DNA of 64,000 nt from Owenweeksia sp965229445 (GCA_965229445.1 OZ245876.1:2480001-2544000), one strand, 5' to 3'. Positions 25,634-35,935 are shown, counted from the first letter of the stretch. Notes: generated by a model from the letters alone, not told the origin. Translations and numbers: made by a program.

Positions 25634-26660
25634 CTTTAAAGTTTATGTTATTGATAAAAGTCTGGTCCGTTAGCGAACCTAAAAAGTTTATTAAATCTTG
25701 TTTTTGTTCTGATGAAAGCCCTAATGACTCAATGATGGGTGATTTATTGGGATGCGCCGCCCCACCCTGGTTATAGTGTTCCACCACATCCTCGAGCGTG
25801 CTGAACCGACCATCGTGCATGTAAGGAGCGGTTAAAGCAACATTTCTTAGTGAAGGCACTTTGGCTTTGCCTCTATCTGAAGGATCATTGGTAAAACGCA
25901 TGCGCAAAGGATCAGCATACAGGCTGTCTAATCCATTATTCTCAAAGCTGTAGTTGGTAAAATTGAAACCGCCGTGACACTTAGAACAATTTAGTTGTTC
26001 CGAATAAAACAAGTTCATACCTCTTAACTGTGAAGCTGATAATGCCTTGAGATTTCCCTGATAATTATACTTGTCAAAACTACTGTTGCCGCTGATTAAG
26101 CTGCGTTGGAAAACGCCCAGGGCTCTGGTTATTACCCAGGGATCCGGATCCTTACCGTAAGCTCTTTTACTCATATCTATATATTCAGGCAAAAGCTGGA
26201 GTTTCTCGGCTATTTCCGGCATGGAATGATCAAATTCGTTGTGCTCCTGCACCGGTACCAATACCTGCATCTCCAAGGTAGGCACACTGCCTTCTCGCAA
26301 AAAATAGGGATGGTAACCAATGTTGGCCAGAGATGGGGAATTGCGCACACCGGGTCGGTTGTCCACCCCTGGACTAAATGCCTGGTTATCAGCAAAAGCC
26401 AGATCAGCTTTATGGCAGCTACTGCAACTAATACTCCCATCTCGTGAAAGGATAGGATCATAAAAGAGCTTCTTTCCAAGCTCCCAACGTGCAATACTAT
26501 ACTGATTATCTTCCGGGAAGATCATTTCCGGAAAACCCGGTGGAATCTTTAAATCAAACTCCACCGGGTTCTGCACTTCCTCCTTCTTCCTGCACCCAAT
26601 CATTAGGATTATTCCCGCTATAAGCAGGACAACAGTTGATATGGATTTGGAATTAATCAA
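25626..26660 (-). CDS. Di-heme cytochrome c peroxidase/MauG-family lipoprotein (MbnH-like), copy 2
   Basis: 344 aa. Lipobox LMIGC. Two haem motifs, CSSCHKADLAF and CSKCHGGFNF, sit in the usual N- and C-terminal halves, followed by the conserved LTAPYMHDGRFSTLEDVVEHYN. MbnH, a member of this superfamily, oxidises a tryptophan of its partner MbnP to kynurenine. An MbnP-like gene two genes upstream supports that role here. The start abuts the previous stop directly (26661/26660), so the two paralogues are co-translated. Confidence 0.82.
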   Translation of the reverse strand: MINSKSISTVVLLIAGIILMIGCRKKEEVQNPVEFDLKIPPGFPEMIFPEDNQYSIARWELGKKLFYDPILSRDGSISCSSCHKADLAFADNQAFSPGVDNRPGVRNSPSLANIGYHPYFLREGSVPTLEMQVLVPVQEHNEFDHSMPEIAEKLQLLPEYIDMSKRAYGKDPDPWVITRALGVFQRSLISGNSSFDKYNYQGNLKALSASQLRGMNLFYSEQLNCSKCHGGFNFTNYSFENNGLDSLYADPLRMRFTNDPSDRGKAKVPSLRNVALTAPYMHDGRFSTLEDVVEHYNQGGAAHPNKSPIIESLGLSSEQKQDLINFLGSLTDQTFINNINFKDD

Positions 26661-27755
26661 TTACAAAAAAGGATCACTAAAGTCTGGATTTGTGATAAGA
26701 TCCTGATCCGTCAGGGTTTTCAGAAAGGCGATCAGGTCGGCCTTATCCTGAGCAGTTAATTGCAGTCCCCCGGAAACACGCGTGTACTCCAATGCCGGAT
26801 CTACGGTGGAAGATGGTTGAATACCACTGTTGTAATGATCTACCACTTCCTCAAGGGTCGCAAACCTGCCATCATGCATGTATGGAGCCGTGAGCTCAAT
26901 ATTCCTCAAGGAGGTTACTTTGAATTTGCCAAGGTCAGCAGCATCATTAGTCACCGCTTTACGCCCTTCATCATCAAAATTACCATCGGTATCCAGACCA
27001 TTGTTCATGTACAGATCATTCTCAAAAGTGCGTCCCGCATGGCAATGCGCACAATCCGCTCCGGAGAGATTGGGAAAACCCGGATTAAATTCATCAAAAA
27101 ACAAGTTTTTACCTCGTTCTTCGCTTGCCGTAAAGGATTCTTCGCCTCTTAGGTATTGGTCATACCTGCTGTTAGTAGAAACGATAGAATTCATGAATTG
27201 CTCCATGGCAAGTGACATCTTCTCGGGATTTATCTCTTCACTACCAAAAGCACGCATGAACTGATCCTTATAATTCTGGTCTGCCGAAAGCTTGGCTACA
27301 ACATTGGCCAGGGATTCATTCATTTCCAGGGGATCCTGTATAGGTAGTAAAGACTGATCACGGAGCAAATGAGCTCTACCATCCCAGAAGAACTCATTGG
27401 TATGCCAGGCGGTGTTAAAGACAGACATCGCCTGACGTTTACCGGGCAATCCTTCCACACCAATTGAAAATTTGGTCGTATCCGTAAAGGCATGTTCCTG
27501 TCTATGACAACTGGCACAAGATTGCGAGCCGTCTTTAGACATTCGCTTCTCGTAGAAAAGCATGCGCCCCAGCTTTACCCCTTCAACGGTGAGTGCATTA
27601 TCTGCTGCGATAATAGGTGCATCAAAATCGCCATAATCCAAACTGTAGGGTGTGTCGTCATACATGACTCCGGTGTCATTGTCATCCTTTTTACAGCTAT
27701 GCAGCAGCATAAAAAACAAAAGGAGTACGCCAACAACTGCACTTATTCTTTTCAT
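26661..27755 (-). CDS. Di-heme cytochrome c peroxidase/MauG-family lipoprotein (MbnH-like), copy 1
   Basis: 364 aa. Lipobox LHSCKK. Haem motifs are CASCHRQEHAFTD and CAHCHAGRTFEN, and the LTAPYMHDGRFATLEEVVDHYN block is conserved. It differs from copy 2 throughout, so this is an old duplication rather than a recent one. It directly follows the MbnP-like gene (9-bp gap), the classic MbnP-MbnH pair. A plain peroxidase role cannot be excluded, since MauG, MbnH and bacterial CcpA share this fold. Confidence 0.85.
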   Translation of the reverse strand: MKRISAVVGVLLLFFMLLHSCKKDDNDTGVMYDDTPYSLDYGDFDAPIIAADNALTVEGVKLGRMLFYEKRMSKDGSQSCASCHRQEHAFTDTTKFSIGVEGLPGKRQAMSVFNTAWHTNEFFWDGRAHLLRDQSLLPIQDPLEMNESLANVVAKLSADQNYKDQFMRAFGSEEINPEKMSLAMEQFMNSIVSTNSRYDQYLRGEESFTASEERGKNLFFDEFNPGFPNLSGADCAHCHAGRTFENDLYMNNGLDTDGNFDDEGRKAVTNDAADLGKFKVTSLRNIELTAPYMHDGRFATLEEVVDHYNSGIQPSSTVDPALEYTRVSGGLQLTAQDKADLIAFLKTLTDQDLITNPDFSDPFL

Positions 27756-27764
27756 GAGCGTAGT

Positions 27765-28724
27765 TTATTGGATAATGAGCTTGCTGGTGCCAATCAAAAT
27801 ACCATTCTCATAAAGGCTCACCAGATAAATTCCCTGGTGGTTCAGATCCAATTCCATACGAGCATAAGAATCAAATGATTGCTCTGAAATGAGACGCCCC
27901 GAAAGATCCCTTAGGCTTACCACAGAATTGTGGTTAATCTCATTAGAGAGTTCCAGAGTTACCTTACCCGATGACGGGTTAGGCGTGATGCTCATTATAT
28001 TGAGAAGCTTCTCCTCCAAACCTATCCCAGCAGTACCTTCGGTAAACACCAGGGTTTTGAAGTTATTCATGATGGTAACAGCCTGACCGTTCTCTCCATG
28101 GTAATTCAGGCTGCCGTTGATGGTAATATTATTCATCCCTTGTTCATAGTCTGCATCCAGGGCTACTACCAGATTATTGCCATCCAAGGTTCCCGAGGTG
28201 TTTACGGTAGTATAGCCATAATTTGCATCACCCAGAGCATGTAATTGCCAGCTCTGATTCATGCCTGAACCCGACTTACCTTCAATGGCAATAAAGCGAT
28301 ATCCGGCCGCCCATCCCCAATGCATGGAGGGACTTTGGAAGGATAAGGGGTGATTGGGTGGGAAGGTGGTGATATCGGCATGATTTACTGACGGATCTAC
28401 GCCAATACCAAACTGAACCCCTTCAAGGTTGGTGATATTGAAGCTCCCCAGATAATCATTGGTCTGTTCCTTGGCTTTCACCAGAATATAGTGTCCAGTA
28501 ACCGGTGTTTGCTGTCCACCATCATGGATAAGCGTGATTTCCGATATATAGTAATCGAGGCGCTCTACCGTAAAATTGTTGCCCAGATTATTGCTTGCAA
28601 CATGAGATGGATCAAAACTGGCCGCACCTAGTTTATGGTTTATACGGAAGTAAACATCCACTTGTGACCATGAGGTAAGTGTAATGGCGAACAACAAGCT
28701 TAAGCTTAGTAATATTCTTTTCAT
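27765..28724 (-). CDS. MbnP-like copper-binding protein with T9SS tail
   Basis: 319 aa. Signal peptide (1-20), then an MbnP domain (about 22-240) that includes VDVYFRINHKLG, FTVERLDYYISEITLI and the diagnostic MHWGWAAGYRFI (His135, Trp136, Trp138). In MbnP/CorA proteins a Trp converted to kynurenine together with histidines binds Cu(I). Residues from about 245 form a T9SS tail (ITPNPSSGKV), so this version should go to the cell surface. It is the first gene of a four-gene operon with two MbnH-like enzymes and a secreted propeller protein. Confidence 0.85.
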   Translation of the reverse strand: MKRILLSLSLLFAITLTSWSQVDVYFRINHKLGAASFDPSHVASNNLGNNFTVERLDYYISEITLIHDGGQQTPVTGHYILVKAKEQTNDYLGSFNITNLEGVQFGIGVDPSVNHADITTFPPNHPLSFQSPSMHWGWAAGYRFIAIEGKSGSGMNQSWQLHALGDANYGYTTVNTSGTLDGNNLVVALDADYEQGMNNITINGSLNYHGENGQAVTIMNNFKTLVFTEGTAGIGLEEKLLNIMSITPNPSSGKVTLELSNEINHNSVVSLRDLSGRLISEQSFDSYARMELDLNHQGIYLVSLYENGILIGTSKLIIQ

Positions 28725-28822
28725 TTTTTAAATTATTATAGGTTAGTAAGAATTTGAGAGATGTGTAAATAGGAAAGCCCGCTCGGCTTGTGACCGACGG
28801 GTAAACTAGCGGAAACTAGTAT

Positions 28823-29191
28823 CTAAATAAGAAATACCTGCTTGAGAATCAGCAAATCCGGCTCTATAAGCGGAGGTTTATAATTGAGATATTCAGAACC
28901 AACCAGAAAATAAGGTTTAGATACCTTAATATCTCTGGTCATAATTACCGGAAGTTCAAAATCAATATCAGCTTGCCATTGACTATTGTCTGGGATCACC
29001 TCAATCTCAAGAATGTCCTGGTCATTGTAATCATCCTCACAGCATCCCTTAGATTCCCCGCTGTTCTCGGTATCTGCGCTTCTGTGACAAGGAGGTACCT
29101 CCTCGTTGGTTTGATGCGCTACGGCATGGTGACAAGGAGTAGCAGAAGAATATAAGGCAAGGCTTACTACTTCGCCACCACATTTATGCAC
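28823..29191 (-). CDS. HYC_CC_PP-type small exported protein, start unclear
   Basis: The open frame gives 122 aa from a GTG at 29191. Diagnostic pieces are HKCGGEVV (in place of HYCxGEVV), a central CC pair in SKGCCEDD, and the C-terminal YLNYKPPLIEPDLLILKQVFLI. Proteins of this Bacteroidota family accompany metal-efflux genes and are thought to bind metal. Upstream the same frame encodes a hydrophobic segment (VLVSFIIAILGV) but meets TGA without an ATG; a TTG in another frame just before it suggests a one-base frameshift in the signal peptide. A paralogue lies at 36035-36451, on the other side of the efflux locus. Confidence 0.6.
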   Translation of the reverse strand: MHKCGGEVVSLALYSSATPCHHAVAHQTNEEVPPCHRSADTENSGESKGCCEDDYNDQDILEIEVIPDNSQWQADIDFELPVIMTRDIKVSKPYFLVGSEYLNYKPPLIEPDLLILKQVFLI

Positions 29192-29426
29192 ACCTACATC
29201 TACGCCCAGGATAGCAATGATAAAACTAACTAAGACTGATATTGAAATGTAATGATTTCAAGGTCTAAAGATAATAAAATCAAAAACAACCTATTATTGC
29301 TGATGGGGATATGAGCTCTCTTTTATTCTATACATGATAGTTATCGCAAATGGGTAACTCTTTCTTAATTAATACAGAAGCATGTAGTCTATTAATATTT
29401 ACCTATCAACCGTAATTTCGTCACAC

Positions 29427-31468
29427 TCATTTATTATTAAATGATTTTTTCAAAAGTTGAGCATTAACGGCAACTACAACGGTACTTATACTCATTAGCA
29501 CTGCCCCAACCGCAGGTCCAAGAACAAAGCCAGCTGAATACAAGATGCCAGCAGCTAATGGAATGGCTAAGGCATTGTAGGCAGTAGCCCAGATCAGGTT
29601 TTGTATCAACTTTCTGTACGTTTCTTTCCCAAAAAGAATAAGCTTTGTGATATCCTGGGGATCACTATTGACCAGAATAATGTCAGCGGTTTCAGCAGCC
29701 ACATCCGTTCCAGATCCTACGGCAATACCTACATCAGCTTGTGCCAGTGCGGGGGCATCGTTTATACCATCACCGGTCATTGCAATAAACTCACCCTGTT
29801 GCTGCAATTCTTTTATCTTTTCCTGTTTTTCATGGGGAAGAACCTCAGATATATACTGATCCATGCCTAACTCATTGGCTACGGCTTTAGCCACCACTTC
29901 CACATCACCGGTAAGCAGCAGGGTTTTTATGTTGTTTTCATGTAGCGTTTTGATGGCTCCATAAGAAGACTCCCTGATCTGGTCGGCAAAAGCAATGTAA
30001 CCGATCATTTCATCATCGGCAAAAACATACACTTTTGTTTCGGCTGCTGAAGCCGTGTCTTCTGGGGCACTGCGGTTGATTTTTTTCAATAAACCTTCAC
30101 CACCGGCTTCCATTTTTCGGCCCTCTACGGTAGCACGAACGCCTACGCCCGGTTCATACTTAAAGTCATCTGCAGAGGGAAGGATAATACCTTCCTCTTC
30201 GGCCTTACGTTGCAGTCCTTTGGAAATATGGTGTTCCAGTGTTGTTCCACCGCAGCAGCCAAACGCAGTAATTCATTCTCATCCAACCCTTCTTTAAGAG
30301 GCACAAGGCGTGTTACTTCATGGGAGCCTTTAGTCAGCGTTCCGGTTTTATCAAACACGATCATGCTAATCTTACGGCTGTTCTCAAAGGCGGTACGGTT
30401 GCGGATGAGCAAGCCGTTTTGTGCAGAAATAGCTGTGGAGATGGCAACCACCAGTGGTACGGCCAGTCCTAACGCATGGGGGCAGGAAATAACCATGACT
30501 GTTACCATACGCTCCAGGGCATATACAAAATCAAAGCCTAATGCAATCCACACTACTAAGGTTCCGAACCCTACCGTTAGGGCGATGTAGGTCAACCATT
30601 TGGCTGCACGGTCTGCCAGGTGTTGGGTTTTGCTCTTTGTTTTTTGTGCTTCCTGCACCATTGTAATGACCTTGTTCAGATAGCTGTTTTTGCCGGTTCC
30701 CTTCACTTCTATTCGCAATGTGCCATTGCCGTTGATGGCTCCACCGATTACCGTCTCGCCTTCACTTTTTTTCACGGGCTTGGATTCACCAGTGAGCATA
30801 CTTTCGTTCAGATGACTTTCTCCCTTGATGATGAGGCCGTCAGCTGGTATCTGTGCTCCGGGTTTCACCTGGATATGGTCGCCTTTTCGCAATTCATCAA
30901 GTTTGACTTTTTCCACCGAACTATCATCACGAATCCGGTAGGCTTCAGAGGGCAACATACTAATCAGCAACTCCAATGCTTTGGAGGCTCCCAATACAGA
31001 CTTCATTTCTATCCAGTGGCCAACGAGCATAATGTCGATAAGTGTTACTAACTCCCAGAAGAACATTTTACCTTCCAACCCGAACACTACGGCACTGCTA
31101 TATACATACGCTACGGTAATGGCCACACTAATGAGAGTCATCATGCCGGGGGCACCTTTTTTTACTTCGTCTTTCAGTCCTTTAAGAAATGGCCAGCCTC
31201 CATAAAAGAAAACAAGGGAGGACAGTGAAAACAAGACGTAAATACTTCCGTTAAAGGTGAGTTCAAAACCGAAGAACTCCTGAATCATGGGTGAAAGCGC
31301 CAAAACTGGAACGGAGAGTACTAGAGAAACCCAAAAACGTTTATTAAAGTCTTCAATCATCATTTTGTGATGGTCGTGATGTGCATGGCCGTGTGGTGGA
31401 GTTCTGGAATGACGATTATGAGAACCATGATGATCGTGTTCCGAATGCTCGTGGTACTGATGTTCCAT
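29427..31468 (-). pseudogene. copB: Copper P-type ATPase (CopB type), single frameshift
   Basis: The 5' part (from 31468) encodes a His-rich cytosolic N-terminus (HEHSEHDHHGSHNRH), membrane helices, LTGESKPV, the CPHALGLAVPL metal-site motif and the DKTGTLTKG phosphorylation site. CPH instead of CPC marks the CopB (P1B-3) type. The frame is lost at 30237-30238: VEQH should be followed by an extra base before EHHISKGLQRKAEEEG, which continues in another frame to 29427 with TGDGINDAPALAQADVGIAVG and the last helices. Restoring one base gives about 681 aa, the normal length. It is either an inactive copper exporter or a sequencing error. Confidence 0.85.
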
Positions 31469-31471
31469 CTT

Positions 31472-32692
31472 TTAAAAAACTATGAGTTTAATGACTAATC
31501 CTCCGACTAACCATCCGTAACAAATGAAGGCTAACCATTTCAGGAATTTTTCCAATACTGGGCTTTTAGGTGCCATTTCCTTATGATATTCAACCTCTTT
31601 CCCTTTGAAGAAGCCCAGGTATATTAAAACACCTGAAATCATCAAGAATCCGATATTCAAAAAAAATGTATAATCAATCTTGAAATGATCACTTTCTGTA
31701 ATACTTTTTTCTGAGTTGCCTGGAAGCACGTCAAATAGGCTAAAACCATAGTGCAGCAAGAGCGATGTACATATTAAGGAGGCAAAAAGGAGAAATAGAA
31801 TAAAAAACGACATTTTCCATCCGTAATACTTTGCGTTGATTCGTAAGACAGGAAATACGACCAGATCACTAAATATGAAAGCCATGACTCCGGCAAAACT
31901 TACCCCTTTACCAAATAGCAACGCTGCCAAGGGAATATTTCCCATAGAACCGATGAACGTAAGAAATGCTGCTACCGGTCCAACTACCACATGCTCAAGT
32001 AGGGTGAAAAAACTATATGAATCTTGACCTTGTCCGGTATTGATGAAAAGCGTTTGAAAAAAAGAATCGGGCACAAAGGCAGAAACTACTCCGGCAATTG
32101 TAAAGCCTACCGTTACATCTTTCCATACCATTTTCCACTCCATACCATATTGCTTCCCCACTTTTGCCCAGCTTTCGGAAGACTTGATCTCCTTCTTAAA
32201 AGAATCTTGATCTTGTTCACCTTCCTTCACCTTCTCTAAATTCTTTCTCGCTTTATCAATCAATTTTTTAGGGTTGATCAGGCGGATTAAAATCCAACTG
32301 CAAAGGATTAACAAAACACCCCCTATATACTCGCCAACAACAAATTGCCAGCCCAGAAAAATGGAAATAATGATACCCAATTCGATAACCAGATTAGTGG
32401 AAGCCAGCAAAAAAGCTACTGCAGATGCAAAACTGGCTCCTTTCTGAAAAAGTGATTTTGAAGTGGCTAAAGCGGAAAAACTACAAGAGCTACTTATAAA
32501 TCCAAAAAATGTACCCAGAAGCATACTTTTACCTCCTGCATCACCCATTGTTTTTTGCATTCTTTTTTCGGTCACAAAAACCTGTATGAAAGAGCTGACT
32601 GCATAGCCTAATATGAATGCCCAAAAAGCCATCCAAAAGAAACCTGTACTTGTGTAAGCTGCTTCGCCCCATTGTTTAAGAAAATGATTCAT
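31472..32692 (-). CDS. Permease (DUF318/ArsP-like metal efflux)
   Basis: 406 aa with about eight to ten membrane helices in two blocks, separated by a charged cytosolic loop (about 145-180). The segment FFGFISSSCSFSALATSKSLF, with a Ser/Cys cluster, is characteristic of the ArsP/DUF318 permeases, whose SO_0444 branch is linked to Cu/Zn efflux. It overlaps the upstream DUF3347 gene by 4 bp and ends 3 bp before copB, so all three form one transcript. The substrate is inferred from neighbours. Confidence 0.75.
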   Translation of the reverse strand: MNHFLKQWGEAAYTSTGFFWMAFWAFILGYAVSSFIQVFVTEKRMQKTMGDAGGKSMLLGTFFGFISSSCSFSALATSKSLFQKGASFASAVAFLLASTNLVIELGIIISIFLGWQFVVGEYIGGVLLILCSWILIRLINPKKLIDKARKNLEKVKEGEQDQDSFKKEIKSSESWAKVGKQYGMEWKMVWKDVTVGFTIAGVVSAFVPDSFFQTLFINTGQGQDSYSFFTLLEHVVVGPVAAFLTFIGSMGNIPLAALLFGKGVSFAGVMAFIFSDLVVFPVLRINAKYYGWKMSFFILFLLFASLICTSLLLHYGFSLFDVLPGNSEKSITESDHFKIDYTFFLNIGFLMISGVLIYLGFFKGKEVEYHKEMAPKSPVLEKFLKWLAFICYGWLVGGLVIKLIVF

Positions 32693-33213
32693 TCTATTTC
32701 TTCTTTTACATTTCCACAGTGCAGCATTTTATCACCGAAGTATGGATTATTGACTTGCTTTTCTGTACTCAGCCAGTAAGCCCCTTTGTTATCCATTGCC
32801 ATCGGGCAGTACTGCCTGTATAGCTTACTGTCATTTGCTCCGGTAGCTTTTACCAGTGCGTAGATATTGTCAGATAGCGTGTTAAAATGATCCCGTTGTT
32901 GGCCAGCATCTTTGGATTCGAAAATGTGTTCTGCATCAAAGCGTATTTTTTGGGCCAGTTCGTCCTGATTCTCACCCAATGCCTCTACTAATTTCTCGGC
33001 TGCATTGCTTGCTGCTTCACCATCTGTTTTCACTAAAGCATCTTTTATTTCCAGGTAACTGTTCAGCATTTTAGTTGCTTGTTCCTTGCTGATATTGGTT
33101 TGTACCCTTGTTTCTGAATTTGCATCGTCCTGGGCGTTACCACAAGACGTAAGGGTGGTTGCTAAACTAATTGCAAGTGCCATTACTAAGGTTGATTTCA
33201 TTTTTGTACTCAT
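32689..33213 (-). CDS. DUF3347 lipoprotein
   Basis: About 174 aa from the ATG at 33213; ATG 33201 is also possible, and the longer GTG/ATG frame to 33258 would put charged residues before the signal. Lipobox LTSCG. The DUF3347 domain covers most of the protein and ends in YRQYCPMAMDNKGAYWLS and NPYFGDKMLHCG, a Cys/Met/His pattern suited to copper. The same domain forms the C-terminus of the CusB-like protein upstream, so the two are paralogous modules. Confidence 0.8.
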   Translation of the reverse strand: MSTKMKSTLVMALAISLATTLTSCGNAQDDANSETRVQTNISKEQATKMLNSYLEIKDALVKTDGEAASNAAEKLVEALGENQDELAQKIRFDAEHIFESKDAGQQRDHFNTLSDNIYALVKATGANDSKLYRQYCPMAMDNKGAYWLSTEKQVNNPYFGDKMLHCGNVKEEIE

Positions 33214-33282
33214 TTTGTTGTTTGTTTTTTTAAGGTATTCGCGAGTCCTCGATATCATCTGTTTAAATTTTAAAGTGAATAA

Positions 33283-35058
33283 TTATTGAATCTTTTGTTT
33301 TACCTCCCCACAGGTCAGCATGTCCTGACCGAAGTAGGGGTTTCGTATTTCTTTGTTATCACTGATCCAGTCAGCTCCTTTGTTGCTGTTAGCCATTGGG
33401 CAGTGTTGAATGTAAAGTACCTGGTCGAATGGTCCGAAAGTCTTGGCCATCATCACAAACTGGTCGGACAATTCCTTGAACCCTTTTCGTGCCTGTCCAA
33501 TGTTCTCTGCACCGATGATAACTTTAAGGGCTTTTACCGCCTGGCTGTTGTGCTCCATCCAAACATTGTGTGTTTCTCCTTTGAACACACTCATGTTGAC
33601 TTTACTCAAATTGCCCTGGAATGTACCGGCAACGGATTTTGCTTTTTCAAAGTCGTCTGCTACCAATGCATCCTTTAACAACAAGTATTCTTCAAATAGT
33701 GGAATTAAAGTCTGTTTGGCTTTCTTGCTTATTGCCACCAATTTGGAATGGTTGGAGTGCAATCCCGAAGTATCGAGGGAAGAATCACCATGATTATGCC
33801 CTATTGAGGACGGGCCACCTTCCGGATTCATCATACTGGGTTTGCCTGCCAATTGTGCTGCGGCATCAATGCTGAAGGTGCCCTGTGTGGCAATTTCTTC
33901 ACCTGCTTCCAGTCCTTCTTTTACAATGTAGCTGTCACCCAGGGAAGAGCCGAGCGTAATCTCCCTCATCATAAAACCAATACCTGATGCGTTGCTTTGT
34001 TTGACATACACCACCGACCGTTTACCTGTCCACATCACTGCTGATTTTGGAACGACCAGTTCTTCTTTCACCGATTGTATCGGACTTTTGACAATACCCA
34101 CCGCAAACATATCCGGCTTGAGCTTCATGCCCGGATTGTTCATTTCTATTCTTGCTGTGGCTACCCGTGTTTTGGGGTTGATGACCGGATCCACAAATGT
34201 GATGTTGCCTTTAAAGGTCTCTCCGGGTAGGGATTGAAAAGTAAAGACCACCTCGTTGCCTTTTTCTATCCAGGGCATATCGCTTTCATACACGTCAAAC
34301 AGCACCCAAACCTTTGAAAGGTCTGCAATTTCAAAAAGCTCTTGCCCTTGCTTAATGTAGTCTCCCAGCTTAAGATTCTTCGACAATACAATTCCGGATA
34401 CATCGGCCAGGATGGGGAACTGTTCTTGAAGTTCATTTAACGCAAGTATTCTATCGATCTGTTTTTGCGTGAGTTTCCAGTTAGGGAGCTTGTCTCTGGC
34501 GGCCTGGTACAACTGTGGTTGTTGCGTTCGAATTTTATAAGCAACAAAAAGCTCTTCTTGTGCAGTGACTAATTGCGGTGAATAGACATAAGCCAATACC
34601 TGCCCTTTAGAAACCTGCTCACCCGTATAACTGACAATGAGCTTCTCAACCCTTCCGGGAATATGAGATGATTGAGAAAAAATTTTTCGCTCATCAGCTT
34701 TTACCTTCCCAGTCATGCGTACCTCTTTTACCAACTTTTGCATAGTGACGACAGAAGTCTGTACATTGGCCAGCTGCATGGCTGTAGGCGACATTTTTAT
34801 CTCCATCGGGTTGTCATCTTCCGAAGATACGGAGTTTAAGGGAATCAAATCCATGCTACAGATTGGGCATTGACCCGGTTCGGGTTGCCGTATCTGGGGG
34901 TGCATGGAACATGTCCAGGTAGTGCTTACTGATTGTTCGTGTTGGTGTTCACTGGTCTTGTTTTCCGGTGTTCCACCAAAGAAAAACCAGCCTAAAAGAA
35001 GCCCTAAAACAAGGGTGCCTAATGCAATTTAGATGGTGTTTTTATTTAGGTTCTTCAT
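33283..35058 (-). pseudogene. cusB: CusB-like efflux adaptor with DUF3347 tail, early stop codon
   Basis: Reading from the ATG at 35058 gives MKNLNKNTI, then TAA at 35031-35029, then in frame a normal membrane anchor (LGTLVLGLLLGWFFFG). The rest follows: a heavy-metal-binding domain (CSMHPQIRQPEPGQCPICSMDLIPL region), an RND periplasmic adaptor (barrel-sandwich parts HIPGRVEKL and SGIVLSKNLKLGDYIKQGQ), and a C-terminal DUF3347 domain with QHCPMANSNKGADW. The stop needs only one base change from a Tyr codon. Restart at ATG 34905 would yield 540 aa without the anchor. The partner pump gene is deleted, so loss of function is likely. Confidence 0.78.
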
Positions 35059-35059
35059 T

Positions 35060-35815
35060 TCATTCAATTTTAGCGGTCAGGTAATCGAGCTTGGCTATTG
35101 CGGTGTAGTAGTCTTTAAATGCAATGGTCTCCGCCATTTGAAACTGGAGCAGTTGCTGTTGCATCCGAAGGATTTCCTCAAAGTCTTGCCCGGAATTGCT
35201 GTATGCCGTGAGTAATAATTCAATCACTTGTTCGGTTTTAGTGATTTGTTCCCTGTACAGCTCAATCAGTTGTAAAGCTCTTTCTAACTCAAACCAGGTC
35301 ATTTCATAAGAGCTCACCAGATTGTTTTCAAAGTCCTTTTTGGAAGATGCAATAGCTGATTGGGTAAACTGTGCCTCTTTGACTGCTGCCTTGTATTTTC
35401 CCCTAAATATGGGCAGGCTCTTTGTTACCATTGGCATCAATACATTTTGGCCGTTGTCTGGCACGTTCATATCCATTCGCTCTCCAACCAATACATAGTC
35501 AACACCCACTCCAATACCTGGTAAGCCCATTTTCTTAGCTACTTCTTCCTGTGCCTGTGCTGATTGTATTTTTAAGTCAAGAGCTTTCAGCATTGGGTGT
35601 TGGGTAAGTAAACTGTCTTTTCTGTACCCGGTCTCTATTGCATGCAAACCAAAAGAATCCGGCACGGTCACCGTAATGCTATCTGCACGATTGAGTAAGG
35701 TATTGAAGCGTGTGAGCAAAGGAAGCCTTCTAGCCTGCAACAACTTGATGTTGGTTTCCGTGTTTTCGATCATTATCCACCCGTATCACATCCACCATAC
35801 TTCCCTTATTATTCT
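35060..35815 (-). pseudogene. CusC/TolC-like outer-membrane factor, C-terminal half only
   Basis: The open frame (237 aa from 35773) carries TolC-type coiled-coil helices: TNIKLLQARRLPLLTRFNTLLNR, an internal VKEAQFTQSAIASSKKDF and LELYREQITKTEQV-like heptads. Upstream, in another frame, NNKGSMVDVIRVD still belongs to the family, so a one-base shift lies near 35775. The N-terminal half and signal peptide are missing. It ends just before the cusB start. The break at about 35815 joins it directly to the first codons of a CusA gene. Confidence 0.72.
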
Positions 35816-35818
35816 TAA

Positions 35819-35935
35819 ACCCGGTTGTTGCCAATTAAAGGGTGCTGTTACCAGACCCCAGCCAACTAACAAGACTATTAATATGAGTGTTACCAACTTA
35901 TTCTCAAGGAAGTAACGGATGATTCTATTGATCAT
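35819..35935 (-). pseudogene. CusA (heavy-metal RND pump) N-terminal remnant
   Basis: From the ATG at 35935 about 39 codons encode MINRIIRYFLENKLVTLILI and then LLVGWGLVTAPFNW, the typical first helix of Bacteroidota CusA proteins. After that the sequence switches into the middle of the outer-membrane factor gene. A full CusA is more than 1000 aa, so more than 3 kb has been lost here, including the start of the next gene. Confidence 0.72.

Noticed and set aside
25626..27755. Ordinary cytochrome c peroxidases for H2O2 detoxification
   Set aside because: Not excluded, but the directly preceding MbnP-like gene makes MbnH-type function more likely.
28725..28822. A copy of the nos/receptor dyads before the MbnP operon
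   Set aside because: I searched this stretch for TGAC-N4-GTCA and AAAGA-N7/8-TCTTT patterns and found neither.
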